From contig DNGI01000402.1 of assembly GCA_003486645.1 (NCBI GenBank), positions 3,133 to 9,820 of the forward strand: a stretch of 6,688 nt of DNA. Reading direction: 5' to 3'. A model generated the notes under the pieces. It saw only the letters and a list, made by a program, of their open reading frames with translations. It ran no database searches and had not been told where the DNA came from. The position numbers and the translations under genes were made by a program. This DNA is from Cyanobacteria bacterium UBA11370. Lineage in GTDB: Bacteria > Cyanobacteriota > Cyanobacteriia > Cyanobacteriales > Coleofasciculaceae. Shown here in pieces: positions 1 through 5,380 of this stretch (positions are counted from its first letter, which is position 1; the number at the start of each line of letters is the position of its first letter).

Positions 1-36
1 CATCCGTTACCCCATCCGTTGCCCCATCCGTTGCCA
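1..36. repeat. 12-bp tandem repeat cut by the left edge
   Basis: Three consecutive 12-base units of the form CATCCGTTRCCM start at 1, 13 and 25 and differ by single bases. The array probably continues to the left of the window. Because 12 is a multiple of three, every frame repeats in four-residue units. The + frame from base 3 reads Ser-Val-Ala/Thr-Pro and stays open to a TAA at 111-113. The complementary strand reads Ala-Thr-Asp-Gly. Either could be the edge of a repeat-bearing protein, or the array could be non-coding. Nothing in the window decides this. Confidence 0.75.
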
Positions 37-113
37 CAAGGGTAAGGTATGGAGGGGCAGTAAATGCAGAAACTGAAGCGAAAATAGCGAGTACTTGCGT
101 TCAGGTGGGTTAA
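3..113 (+). CDS. possible C-terminal fragment of an ORF entering from the left (doubtful)
   Basis: The + frame from base 3 has no stop for 36 codons and ends at TAA 111-113. It begins with the Ser-Val-Ala-Pro repeat and continues as RVRYGGAVNAETEAK and about twelve more residues. No family is recognisable. The complementary strand is also open over much of this stretch, reading a hydrophobic run (AIFASVSAFTAPPYL) into Ala-Thr-Asp-Gly repeats, but it has no ATG start. The fragment is short and the low-complexity repeat keeps frames open artificially, so this is only a candidate that needs the upstream sequence. Confidence 0.15.
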   Translation, partial: SVTPSVAPSVATRVRYGGAVNAETEAKIASTCVQVG

Positions 114-193
114 GCGCCTACTATCGATTAGCTCTTATATTTTTTAGCTATAGAGATTGTGACAGTATTAAGATTGATGGACGCAATTGTCGG

Positions 194-201
194 GCGATCG
201 C
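194..201. repeat. HIP1 palindrome GCGATCGC (one of six in the window)
   Basis: This exact GCGATCGC octamer lies in the leader of the ATPase gene. Five other exact copies lie inside cyclase genes, at 2714-2721, 3049-3056, 3293-3300, 5728-5735 and 6410-6417. Six copies in under 7 kb is far above chance for an 8-mer. HIP1 over-representation is a known cyanobacterial genome signature. The site is used here as evidence of taxonomy, not as a regulatory element. Confidence 0.9.
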
Positions 202-247
202 ACGAATCTGAGTATGCTACCAAAATCGCAGATCGACCCGTTTGGAC

Positions 248-255
248 AGAGGTGA
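248..255 (+). promoter_or_regulatory. ribosome binding site of the ATPase gene
   Basis: AGAGGTGA, with GAGG at 249-252, lies six bases before the ATG at 259. This is a good Shine-Dalgarno match and fixes that start codon. Confidence 0.75.
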
Positions 256-258
256 GTA

Positions 259-1497
259 ATGCTTAAGAAACTTATTCTGGAAAATTGGAAAAGTTTTCGC
301 TATGCAGAACTACCGATTGATCCGGTTACTGTCGTTATTGGCACGAATTCCAGTGGCAAGTCTAATGTGGTTGAGGCGTTGGAGTTTTTAATCCGAGTCG
401 TCAAAGGGAGCGAAATTAAAGCCGCTTTAGGGGGTGATTCAACCATTCCTTCCCTTCGAGGAGGGGTAGAATGGGCAGCCCTTCATCCCCAATCTTATTT
501 TACTTTAAAAGTTTTAGTTCAAGGAGAGGATAATCACACCGATTATCTCTATAGCATTACAGTACAAACTAAGCCTAGTGTTCGGGTTATTCAAGAAGGG
601 ATAGCCCGCCAATCTTATCAACAAGAGGATCAAAGCGATGCCCTACTCACTGATTTAATTAAAGCTTATATTAAAGCCACAGAAGGAGTGCAAATTGAAG
701 TCGAGCTTTATGGCAGGCAATTTTTTTACTTTCCTAAGTATTGGAATAATTATCAGTCAATTTTATTACAATTAAAAGGACTGGCTCTCAATGATAAAAT
801 GTTTTGGGTCATCTGGTATATTGGTCGGGCGATTGAAAATATTTTTATCCTCAATCCCATTCCTGATAAAATGCGGAACTATTCTCCCCTTTCAGATAGT
901 CTTGAAAGTGATGCCTCGAATATTGCGGGTGTGCTAGCTGCCTTAACCGATGAACAGAAAGCGGAGTTTGAATCAACAGTTTCTGACTATGGCGAACATT
1001 TACCAGAGCGAGATATTCAGAAAGTATGGGCAGAACCTGTCGGTCGATTGGGTACAGATGCGATGCTGTACTGTCAGGAACAATGGAAATCGGGAGAAAT
1101 TACAGAGATTGACGCACGCAGTTTATCGGATGGAACGTTGCGTTTTTTAGCGATTATTACAGCACTTTTAACTCGACCGGAAGGCAGCCAACTTGTGATT
1201 AAGGAGGTCGATCAGGGTTTACATCCCTCTCGGTTAGAAGTCCTTTTAAGACTAGCCAAACAAATTGGCGAAAAAAGAAAAATTGATATAGTAGTGACCA
1301 CACAAAATCCCAGTTTGTTAGAAGTATTAGAGCCACAGAGAATTCCCTTTGTAATTGTGGCGCACCGAGATTCAGACACGGGAGAAAGTAAACTAACGAT
1401 GCTGGAATCTATCGAGTATTTTCCAAAACTTTTTGCTTCGGCTTTATTAGGAAAACTAACCTCAAATGGGGGTATTGAACGGAATATTTTCTCTTGA
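259..1497 (+). CDS. AAA_21-type ABC/SMC-like ATPase with atypical Walker B and H-loop
   Basis: This 412-residue soluble protein has the RecF/SMC-like ATPase layout. The N-terminal strand (LKKLILENWKSF) leads to a Walker A motif GTNSSGKS at 28-35. A helical, less conserved insert spans roughly 50-255. An ABC-signature-like SLSDGT lies at 288-293, a Walker B region at 312-323, and an H-loop region TTQNP at 347-351. A C-terminal tail (HRDSDTGES onward) matches the usual end of this family of stand-alone ATPases. Family members normally read IEEVDNGxHP and TTHNP. Here the first acidic residue is Lys315 and the H-loop His is Gln349, while the presumed catalytic Glu316 is kept. The protein may bind ATP yet hydrolyse it poorly. 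Relatives occur alone or beside nuclease or TOPRIM-like partners in defence-type loci, but no partner is visible here and the cellular role is unknown. The start is supported by a strong Shine-Dalgarno. The stop overlaps a TTG that opens the following repeat ORF. Confidence 0.85.
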   Translation: MLKKLILENWKSFRYAELPIDPVTVVIGTNSSGKSNVVEALEFLIRVVKGSEIKAALGGDSTIPSLRGGVEWAALHPQSYFTLKVLVQGEDNHTDYLYSITVQTKPSVRVIQEGIARQSYQQEDQSDALLTDLIKAYIKATEGVQIEVELYGRQFFYFPKYWNNYQSILLQLKGLALNDKMFWVIWYIGRAIENIFILNPIPDKMRNYSPLSDSLESDASNIAGVLAALTDEQKAEFESTVSDYGEHLPERDIQKVWAEPVGRLGTDAMLYCQEQWKSGEITEIDARSLSDGTLRFLAIITALLTRPEGSQLVIKEVDQGLHPSRLEVLLRLAKQIGEKRKIDIVVTTQNPSLLEVLEPQRIPFVIVAHRDSDTGESKLTMLESIEYFPKLFASALLGKLTSNGGIERNIFS

Positions 1498-1703
1498 AGG
1501 CAGAGGGCATAAGGAAAGAAAGGGAAGAGGGAGACAACGGAGACAAGGGGGACAAGGGGGACAAGGGGGACAACGGAGATAAAGGAGACAAGGGGGACAA
1601 GGGGGACAACGGAGACAAAGGAGACAAGGGGGACAAGGGGGATAGTACTGAGAAAAAATATATATTTGCTGGCATTGGGATACTCCCAAAGCAAAGCCAA
1701 TGA
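1494..1703 (+). CDS. possible short collagen-like Gly-Asp-Lys repeat protein
   Basis: A 69-codon frame begins at TTG 1494, overlapping the ATPase stop by four bases (TTGA). Translational coupling is therefore conceivable, but there is no separate Shine-Dalgarno. The product has a charged head (KAEGIRKEREE), then three copies of GDN-GDK-GDK-GDK, then the tail STEKKYIFAGIGILPKQSQ. The Gly-X-Y periodicity is collagen-like but has no proline, and I see no signal peptide or membrane segment. The 9-bp repeat keeps several frames open, including a minus-strand Leu-Ser-Pro reading, so an open frame is weak evidence. Similar GACAAGG-rich repeats are frequent between cyanobacterial genes. I consider a non-coding simple repeat at least as likely. 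Confidence 0.25.
   Translation: MKAEGIRKEREEGDNGDKGDKGDKGDNGDKGDKGDKGDNGDKGDKGDKGDSTEKKYIFAGIGILPKQSQ
1530..1643. repeat. 9-bp tandem repeat GGNGAYAAN arranged in 36-bp higher-order units
   Basis: Twelve full 9-base units form three 36-base higher-order copies (1530-1565, 1566-1601, 1602-1637) plus a partial GGGGAT (1638-1643). Each 36-base copy starts with a unit ending in AAC, followed by three ending in AAG or AAA. All variation falls on every third base: GGA/GGG, GAC/GAT and AAG/AAA/AAC. The array lies 32 bases after the ATPase stop. It should be prone to slippage and therefore length-variable between strains. Confidence 0.92.
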
Positions 1704-1726
1704 TATTACCTCATAATTGTGAGAAA

Positions 1727-1735
1727 TGCTATAAA
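1727..1735 (+). promoter_or_regulatory. candidate extended -10 promoter upstream of cyclase 1
   Basis: TGCTATAAA combines a TGn extension with a TATAAA hexamer (1730-1735), 156 bases before the start of the haem-domain cyclase. The best -35 at an 18-base spacing is TTACCT (1706-1711), which is poor, so recognition would rely on the extended -10. This is the only reasonable promoter-like sequence I see in the gap between the repeat and the first cyclase. Confidence 0.3.
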
Positions 1736-1832
1736 ACATTAAGGGCTATTATCCCAGTTGCCACTCTCCACTTTTCAGGAATACCTAATCTCATCAAAGC
1801 AAACTAGTATTACAATTACAGACACTTTTGCG

Positions 1833-1876
1833 GAGACACCGTTGAATGGTTGAAGTTATGAACTGAGGACGGTCTC
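1833..1876 (+). promoter_or_regulatory. inverted repeat just upstream of cyclase 1
   Basis: GAGAC (1833-1837) is complementary to GTCTC (1872-1876). Alternatively GAG plus ACCGT (1838-1842) pairs with ACGGT (1869-1873) plus CTC, giving eight pairs with a two-base bulge. The loop is about 26 bases and the 3' arm ends 14 bases before the ATG at 1891. It could be an operator or a leader hairpin close to the weak ribosome site. There is no T-tract, so it is not a terminator. Confidence 0.3.
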
Positions 1877-1890
1877 TAGTTAGGGCTATC

Positions 1891-3399
1891 ATGGGTCACT
1901 CAATTTATCAACTCTGGATGGCGTTTATCCGCCTACTTTATCAACAGATTATTCTCGTTCTCACTCTTCTGTTCTGCATTGGCATCACAACGGCGTTGTG
2001 GAATATTTCTCATCTCTCCTCAAAGCTGATTAAATCCCAAGCGCTTCAGAATGCTTCTCTTTATGCTCAAACTATCAAGGAATCCCGCACCCTCTACAGT
2101 TCAGATGTAGTCAATCGCGTTCAACCTCATGGTATTACAGTTACTCACGACTATGCGCTCAAAGAGGGTACAATTCCGCTACCCGCGACATTTTTGATTG
2201 AACTGGGGGGACGCATTAGCGCCAAAAATCCGGGTATGTCAGTCCGGTTGTATAGTGATTACCCCTTTCCCTGGCGGCGTTCCGAAGGTGGCGCGAAAGA
2301 TGAGTTTGAAGAAGAGGCGCTTATCTACTTGCGCGAACATCCGGAAGAACAATTTTTTCGTTTTGAGGACTTTCAAGGTCGTCGGTCATTGCGCTATGCG
2401 GTGGCAGATACCTTGCAACCTAGTTGTGTCGGTTGTCACAACACTCATCCTGATTCGCCCAAGCGGGATTGGAAAGTTGGAGATTTGCGGGGCGTTTTAG
2501 AAATTACTCATCCTCTCGATAGTTTCGTTGCTCAAACTCGTAATGGCTTACGCGGTACTTTCATCATATTAGCCCTTTTATCAGTATTGGGCGTGTCTGG
2601 GCTAACGTTGGTGATTGGTCGATTGCGTCGAACTTCAAAGGAATTAGAACAGCGGGTGATGGAACGCACAGCAGCACTACAGGACGCTAACATCGAACTG
2701 GAAAAAGAAATTTGCGATCGCAAACAGGCAGAAGAAGCGCTCCGAATTGAACAAGAAAAATCCGAACGCTTGTTACTCAATATTTTACCTCAACCGATTG
2801 CTGAAAAGTTAAAACAAGACCCGACTACAATTGCTGAACTGTTTACCGATGTCACGATTTTATTTGCTGATTTGGTTAATTTTACCCAACTCTCGGCTCA
2901 GATTGCACCGACAGAATTAGTCCGATTACTCAATAGTATTTTCTCAGAGTTTGATTGGCTAACTGAGCGACATGGTTTGGAGAAAATTAAGACGATTGGG
3001 GATTCTTATATGGTGGTGGGGGGGTTGCCAACACCCCGTAGCGACCATGCGATCGCCATTGCGGAAATAGCTCTGGATATGCAACAGCAATTAAATCAGT
3101 TTAACGCAGACTATTGCCAATCGTTTACAATTCGGATTGGGATTAACACGGGGTCAGTGGTTGCGGGCGTGATTGGCACCAAAAAATTTATTTATGATTT
3201 GTGGGGAGATGCGGTTAATACCGCCAGTCGGATGGAATCTCAGGGAATTGCAGGTAGGATTCAAGTAACAGAATCGACCTATCAGTGCTTGTGCGATCGC
3301 TATCAGTTTGAGGAACGCGGTATTATCGAAGTCAAAGGCAAGGGAAAGATGAGAACTTATTTCCTCACAGGCAGAAAAGTCCCCGATCTGTTGGTCTAA
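1891..3399 (+). CDS. transmembrane adenylate cyclase with c-type haem (Tll0287/DUF3365) sensor
   Basis: This 502-residue receptor-type class III cyclase is predicted to make cAMP from ATP at the inner face of the plasma membrane. In order it has TM1 (about 17-37), a periplasmic Tll0287-like (DUF3365) domain (about 40-215), TM2 (about 222-243), a coiled coil (about 246-295, ending ERLLLNILP) and a catalytic domain (about 315-495). The sensor shows the family's IPLPATFLIELGGRI stretch and a haem-attachment motif CVGCH at 179-183, followed by the typical HPDSPKRDWKVGDLRG. Class III residues are complete: metal-binding Asp327 and Asp371, adenine-selecting Lys367 and Asp436, and transition-state Asn443 and Arg447. 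Lys/Asp rather than Glu/Cys argues for adenylate over guanylate cyclase activity. The periplasmic topology fits covalent haem attachment by cytochrome c maturation. The signal sensed (redox, oxygen, NO or another haem ligand) is inference. A TGA at 1864-1866 leaves ATG 1891 as the only start, preceded by a weak AGGG (1882-1885). Two further cyclase genes follow on the same strand. Confidence 0.93.
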   Translation: MGHSIYQLWMAFIRLLYQQIILVLTLLFCIGITTALWNISHLSSKLIKSQALQNASLYAQTIKESRTLYSSDVVNRVQPHGITVTHDYALKEGTIPLPATFLIELGGRISAKNPGMSVRLYSDYPFPWRRSEGGAKDEFEEEALIYLREHPEEQFFRFEDFQGRRSLRYAVADTLQPSCVGCHNTHPDSPKRDWKVGDLRGVLEITHPLDSFVAQTRNGLRGTFIILALLSVLGVSGLTLVIGRLRRTSKELEQRVMERTAALQDANIELEKEICDRKQAEEALRIEQEKSERLLLNILPQPIAEKLKQDPTTIAELFTDVTILFADLVNFTQLSAQIAPTELVRLLNSIFSEFDWLTERHGLEKIKTIGDSYMVVGGLPTPRSDHAIAIAEIALDMQQQLNQFNADYCQSFTIRIGINTGSVVAGVIGTKKFIYDLWGDAVNTASRMESQGIAGRIQVTESTYQCLCDRYQFEERGIIEVKGKGKMRTYFLTGRKVPDLLV

Positions 3400-3546
3400 T
3401 GGGTGAAAGAGGTTGAGTAGGCAATCTAACTAGGGAAATTCTACCATTCTCATCCAATTTTCATTTTAATATGGCAGATCTAGAATTATCCCCTTTCACG
3501 TTTAGGGTGACTTAATTGAGAATTTAGTAAGAAAATCCCTCATTAC

Positions 3547-3639
3547 TATAGCAACGAACATATCGGTTAGGACGTTATGTTTTGCGTTAAAGGGAACAGG
3601 AAATAGAAAAATGTCCTAACAATTGTGGCAACGGCTATA
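3547..3639. mobile_element. 93-bp MITE-like inverted-repeat element
   Basis: Two arms of equal length (27 bases, 3547-3573 and 3613-3639) face each other around a 39-base centre. They match perfectly at the outer tips (TATAGC / GCTATA) and at the inner ends (GTTAGGAC / GTCCTAAC), with a diverged middle. The symmetry and the lack of coding capacity suggest a non-autonomous transposable element or the relic of one. The terminal TA pairs could be the duplicated TA target expected of IS630/Tc1-mariner-type transposition, but this is inference. The centre includes AAAGGGAACAGG, a motif I associate with dispersed cyanobacterial repeats from memory only. A stable RNA hairpin with a regulatory role is the alternative. 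Confidence 0.55.
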
Positions 3640-3641
3640 AT
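3636..3641 (+). promoter_or_regulatory. consensus -10 hexamer at the right end of the inverted-repeat element
   Basis: TATAAT is formed partly by the right tip of the MITE-like element and partly by flanking sequence, 132 bases before cyclase 2. No good -35 lies at 16-18 bases; the position is occupied by GTCCTA. If active, the insertion would have given cyclase 2 an outward-reading promoter. Confidence 0.25.
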
Positions 3642-3706
3642 ACCAATTTTCTATTAATAATCTACCGGGTTCTCTTTAGAGCAACTATTGGGTGATCGGG
3701 GGTTAT

Positions 3707-3719
3707 ACAGGGCGACATC
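3707..3719 (+). promoter_or_regulatory. 13-mer shared with the cyclase 3 upstream region (copy 1)
   Basis: ACAGGGCGACATC ends 54 bases before the cyclase 2 start codon. The same 13-mer with one substitution (T for C) occurs at 5294-5306, upstream of cyclase 3. It is either a common operator or a leftover of the duplication that produced the neighbouring genes. Confidence 0.3.
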
Positions 3720-3758
3720 TATCTAGAATTAGTCTTTTTATTCCTCATTATATTTATC

Positions 3759-3766
3759 AAAGGAAA
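3759..3766 (+). promoter_or_regulatory. ribosome binding site of cyclase 2
   Basis: AAAGGAAA with GGA at 3762-3764 lies about nine bases before ATG 3774. An in-frame TAG at 3771-3773 immediately precedes the ATG, so no longer form is possible. Confidence 0.65.
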
Positions 3767-3773
3767 TCCTTAG

Positions 3774-5183
3774 ATGTCCTCTAAATTTTTAACCGTATTA
3801 GGGTTATTTAAATCGCGTTTATCTCGACGGATTGTTTTTTGGGTTTTCACCAGTATCATTGCGATTGAAGCGATTATTCTGGTTCCTTCCTATCAGAAAC
3901 GTGAACGAGAACTGTTATTACAACTCGCTGAAGTTTCTAGAGAAGTGGTTGAGGGAGTTGTGCGCTTAACCGAAGAAAATATGTCTGACGCAATATTTGA
4001 GGAAAAACTCAAACAATTAACCACTGGTTCTCACATTATTCGGGGTGTAGCAATTTACAACTCCAAGGGACAATTCATTGGCATGATTGGTGAGTTGCCT
4101 GAGATTTCTTTTTCTGACCTAAAAGGTGTTGATATATTGTGTATCCGTAGTCAAGATGGTCAACGCTATGATGTCGCTTGGTCAGCTCGTAATGTCAAGG
4201 CACCTTATGTTGTTATAATTCGTCATGATGCCTCCTCAATTCAAGCACAGTTATACGGATTTACTCTACGCATTGCTGGCTTGGTTTTATTAATTTCTAT
4301 TTTCGTGACCAGCACGACGATGGTAGTTTTAGGCACGATTTTGATTGTGCCAATTCTCCAACTCCGCAAGGACTTAATTGCGGCGGGAGAAGCGATTAGT
4401 CAGGATAAACCTAAGCCAGATTTCTATTCTTTATCCATTAACCGAAATGATGAATTGGGAGATGTAATGAAGGCATTTAATCAGATGTTCCAGCGGGTTT
4501 CGTGGGAAATTTCCGAACGAAAACGTGCAGAAGAAATCCTACGAGCTGAACGAGAAAAGTCGGAGCGATTATTGTTAAATATTTTACCGGAACCGATTGC
4601 TGTTCGCTTGAAACAACAGCAAACTTCCATTGCCGATGGATTTGCTGAAGCGACTATTTTGTTTGCCGATATTGTTGGATTTACGCAGCTTTCTTCCCAG
4701 ATTTCTCCGACGGAACTTGTTAATTTACTCAATGAGATATTCTCCGCATTTGACCAGCTAACCGAAACGTATAATTTAGAAAAAATTAAAACTATTGGGG
4801 ATGCTTATATGGTAGCGAGTGGATTGCCTATACCTCGAAGGGATCATGCCGAAGCTATTGCTAATATGGCATTGGATATGCAACAAGAAGTTAAGCGATT
4901 TAATAGTAGACATTGTGCTGAACTGAGTATCCGTATTGGCATTAATACCGGACCTGTGGTAGCGGGTGTCATTGGAACTAAAAAGTTCATTTATGACTTG
5001 TGGGGAGATGCGGTAAATACCGCGAGTCGAATGGAATCTCATGGCATACCCGGTGCTATTCAAGTCACGGATTCAACCTATAAGTATTTGCGAGATAAGT
5101 ATGTATTTGAGGAACGAGGTAAGATTCAGATTAAAGGAAAGGGAGAGATGACAACTTATTTGTTAATAAAAAAAATGTTGTGA
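3774..5183 (+). CDS. transmembrane adenylate cyclase with unrecognised extracytoplasmic domain and HAMP
   Basis: This 469-residue receptor-type class III cyclase should produce cAMP on the cytoplasmic side of the membrane. It has TM1 (about 19-38) and a periplasmic segment of about 120 residues (40-160). That segment starts with a helix rich in charged residues and continues as an alpha/beta stretch (IIRGVAIYNSKGQFIGMIG) suggestive of a small PAS/Cache-like fold that I cannot assign. TM2 follows (about 163-192), then HAMP (about 193-245, with the typical DELGDVMKAFNQM), a linker (ERKRAEEILRAEREKSERLLLNILP) and the catalytic domain (about 287-465). Metal Asp299 and Asp343, purine-selecting Lys339 and Asp408, and Asn415/Arg419 are all present. 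The output half is about 70% identical to the upstream cyclase by ungapped hand alignment, whereas the sensor is unrelated and this copy has HAMP. The gene has a good ribosome site. The long gaps on both sides suggest its own transcription start. Confidence 0.93.
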   Translation: MSSKFLTVLGLFKSRLSRRIVFWVFTSIIAIEAIILVPSYQKRERELLLQLAEVSREVVEGVVRLTEENMSDAIFEEKLKQLTTGSHIIRGVAIYNSKGQFIGMIGELPEISFSDLKGVDILCIRSQDGQRYDVAWSARNVKAPYVVIIRHDASSIQAQLYGFTLRIAGLVLLISIFVTSTTMVVLGTILIVPILQLRKDLIAAGEAISQDKPKPDFYSLSINRNDELGDVMKAFNQMFQRVSWEISERKRAEEILRAEREKSERLLLNILPEPIAVRLKQQQTSIADGFAEATILFADIVGFTQLSSQISPTELVNLLNEIFSAFDQLTETYNLEKIKTIGDAYMVASGLPIPRRDHAEAIANMALDMQQEVKRFNSRHCAELSIRIGINTGPVVAGVIGTKKFIYDLWGDAVNTASRMESHGIPGAIQVTDSTYKYLRDKYVFEERGKIQIKGKGEMTTYLLIKKML

Positions 5184-5191
5184 TTTATCCA

Positions 5192-5203
5192 TCTAATGGG
5201 TGA
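5192..5203 (+). repeat. 12-mer shared by the 3' ends of cyclases 1 and 2
   Basis: TCTAATGGGTGA occurs here, nine bases after the cyclase 2 stop. It occurs again at 3395-3406, where its TAA is the stop codon of cyclase 1. An exact 12-mer at matching gene ends is unlikely by chance in so little sequence. It may mark the original duplication boundary. Confidence 0.4.
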
Positions 5204-5257
5204 TGTAAAATCCAGTGAATTAAGCATCATTCAGCAAGCGTAAAATTTTAAGAGTGT

Positions 5258-5285
5258 TGACTTGACAATTGAGTTGTATAAGTCA
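5258..5285. promoter_or_regulatory. imperfect dyad upstream of cyclase 3
   Basis: TGACTT (5258-5263) is complementary to AAGTCA (5280-5285). Inside it ACAA (5265-5268) pairs with TTGT (5274-5277) around a five-base loop TTGAG. It overlaps promoter-like hexamers TTGACT (5257-5262), TTGACA (5262-5267) and TATAAG (5277-5282), although their spacings (14 and 9 bases) are too short for a standard promoter. No T-run follows, so an operator or regulated promoter is more likely than a terminator of cyclase 2. Confidence 0.35.
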
Positions 5286-5293
5286 GGATTAAA

Positions 5294-5306
5294 ACAGGGT
5301 GACATC
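5294..5306 (+). promoter_or_regulatory. 13-mer shared with the cyclase 2 upstream region (copy 2)
   Basis: ACAGGGTGACATC lies 69 bases before the cyclase 3 start and differs by one base from 3707-3719. The core AGGGTGAC also occurs at 3504-3511. Its position after the dyad at 5258-5285 would place it in the 5' leader if transcription starts near there. Confidence 0.3.
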
Positions 5307-5345
5307 ACTGAAAAACTGGTGTTTTAGATTGATTCAGTCTTTTGC

Positions 5346-5380
5346 ATCAGCTTATAGCCAATAGCAAATCAGCTTATGCC
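5346..5380 (+). repeat. 22-bp-period direct repeat spanning the cyclase 3 start codon
   Basis: ATCAGCTTAT occurs at 5346-5355 and 5368-5377. Both copies continue into GCC, the first after one extra A. The second copy contains the first two bases of the start codon. The 22-base period is about two helical turns, which would suit a protein bound to one face of the DNA over the translation start. Confidence 0.45.

Larger units (their letters stand above)
3400..3773. other. 374-bp intergenic region between cyclases 1 and 2
   Basis: No credible gene lies here. The region holds the MITE-like element at 3547-3639, a consensus -10 hexamer at the element's right end, and a shared 13-mer at 3707-3719. 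An exact 11-base direct repeat ATCTAGAATTA occurs at 3478-3488 and 3721-3731. The ribosome site of cyclase 2 is at 3759-3766. An AT-rich dyad around 3484-3517 (AATTA and CCCT pairing with AGGG and TAATT) has no T-run and is not convincing as a terminator. Confidence 0.7.

Noticed and set aside
157..172. TGTGA half-sites (near 159 and 1718) as cAMP receptor protein (SyCRP1-type) binding sites.
   Set aside because: The matching TCACA half is missing at the required spacing in both places.
1530..1643. The regular repeat array as a CRISPR.
   Set aside because: Units are 9 bases with no spacers; it is a simple tandem repeat.
1212..1739. Minus-strand frames across the ATPase 3' end and the repeat, reading Leu-Val-Pro or Leu-Ser-Pro repeats (including 1409-1675).
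   Set aside because: They are antisense to a well-supported gene and kept open by the 9-bp repeat. They have no recognisable domain or ribosome site.
1846..1866. Six-codon mini-ORF (MVEVMN) just before cyclase 1, as a possible regulatory leader peptide.
   Set aside because: It has no Shine-Dalgarno and no coding signature, and such short frames are expected by chance.
2198..2780. Alternative-frame open stretches inside cyclases 1 and 2 (for example 2198-2500 +, 2532-2780 -, 4481-4732 -, 4776-5063 -).
   Set aside because: They lie wholly inside genes with clear domains and show no independent start signal or family.
3484..3517. AT-rich dyad downstream of cyclase 1 as an intrinsic terminator.
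   Set aside because: The stem is broken and short in G+C, and no T-run follows.
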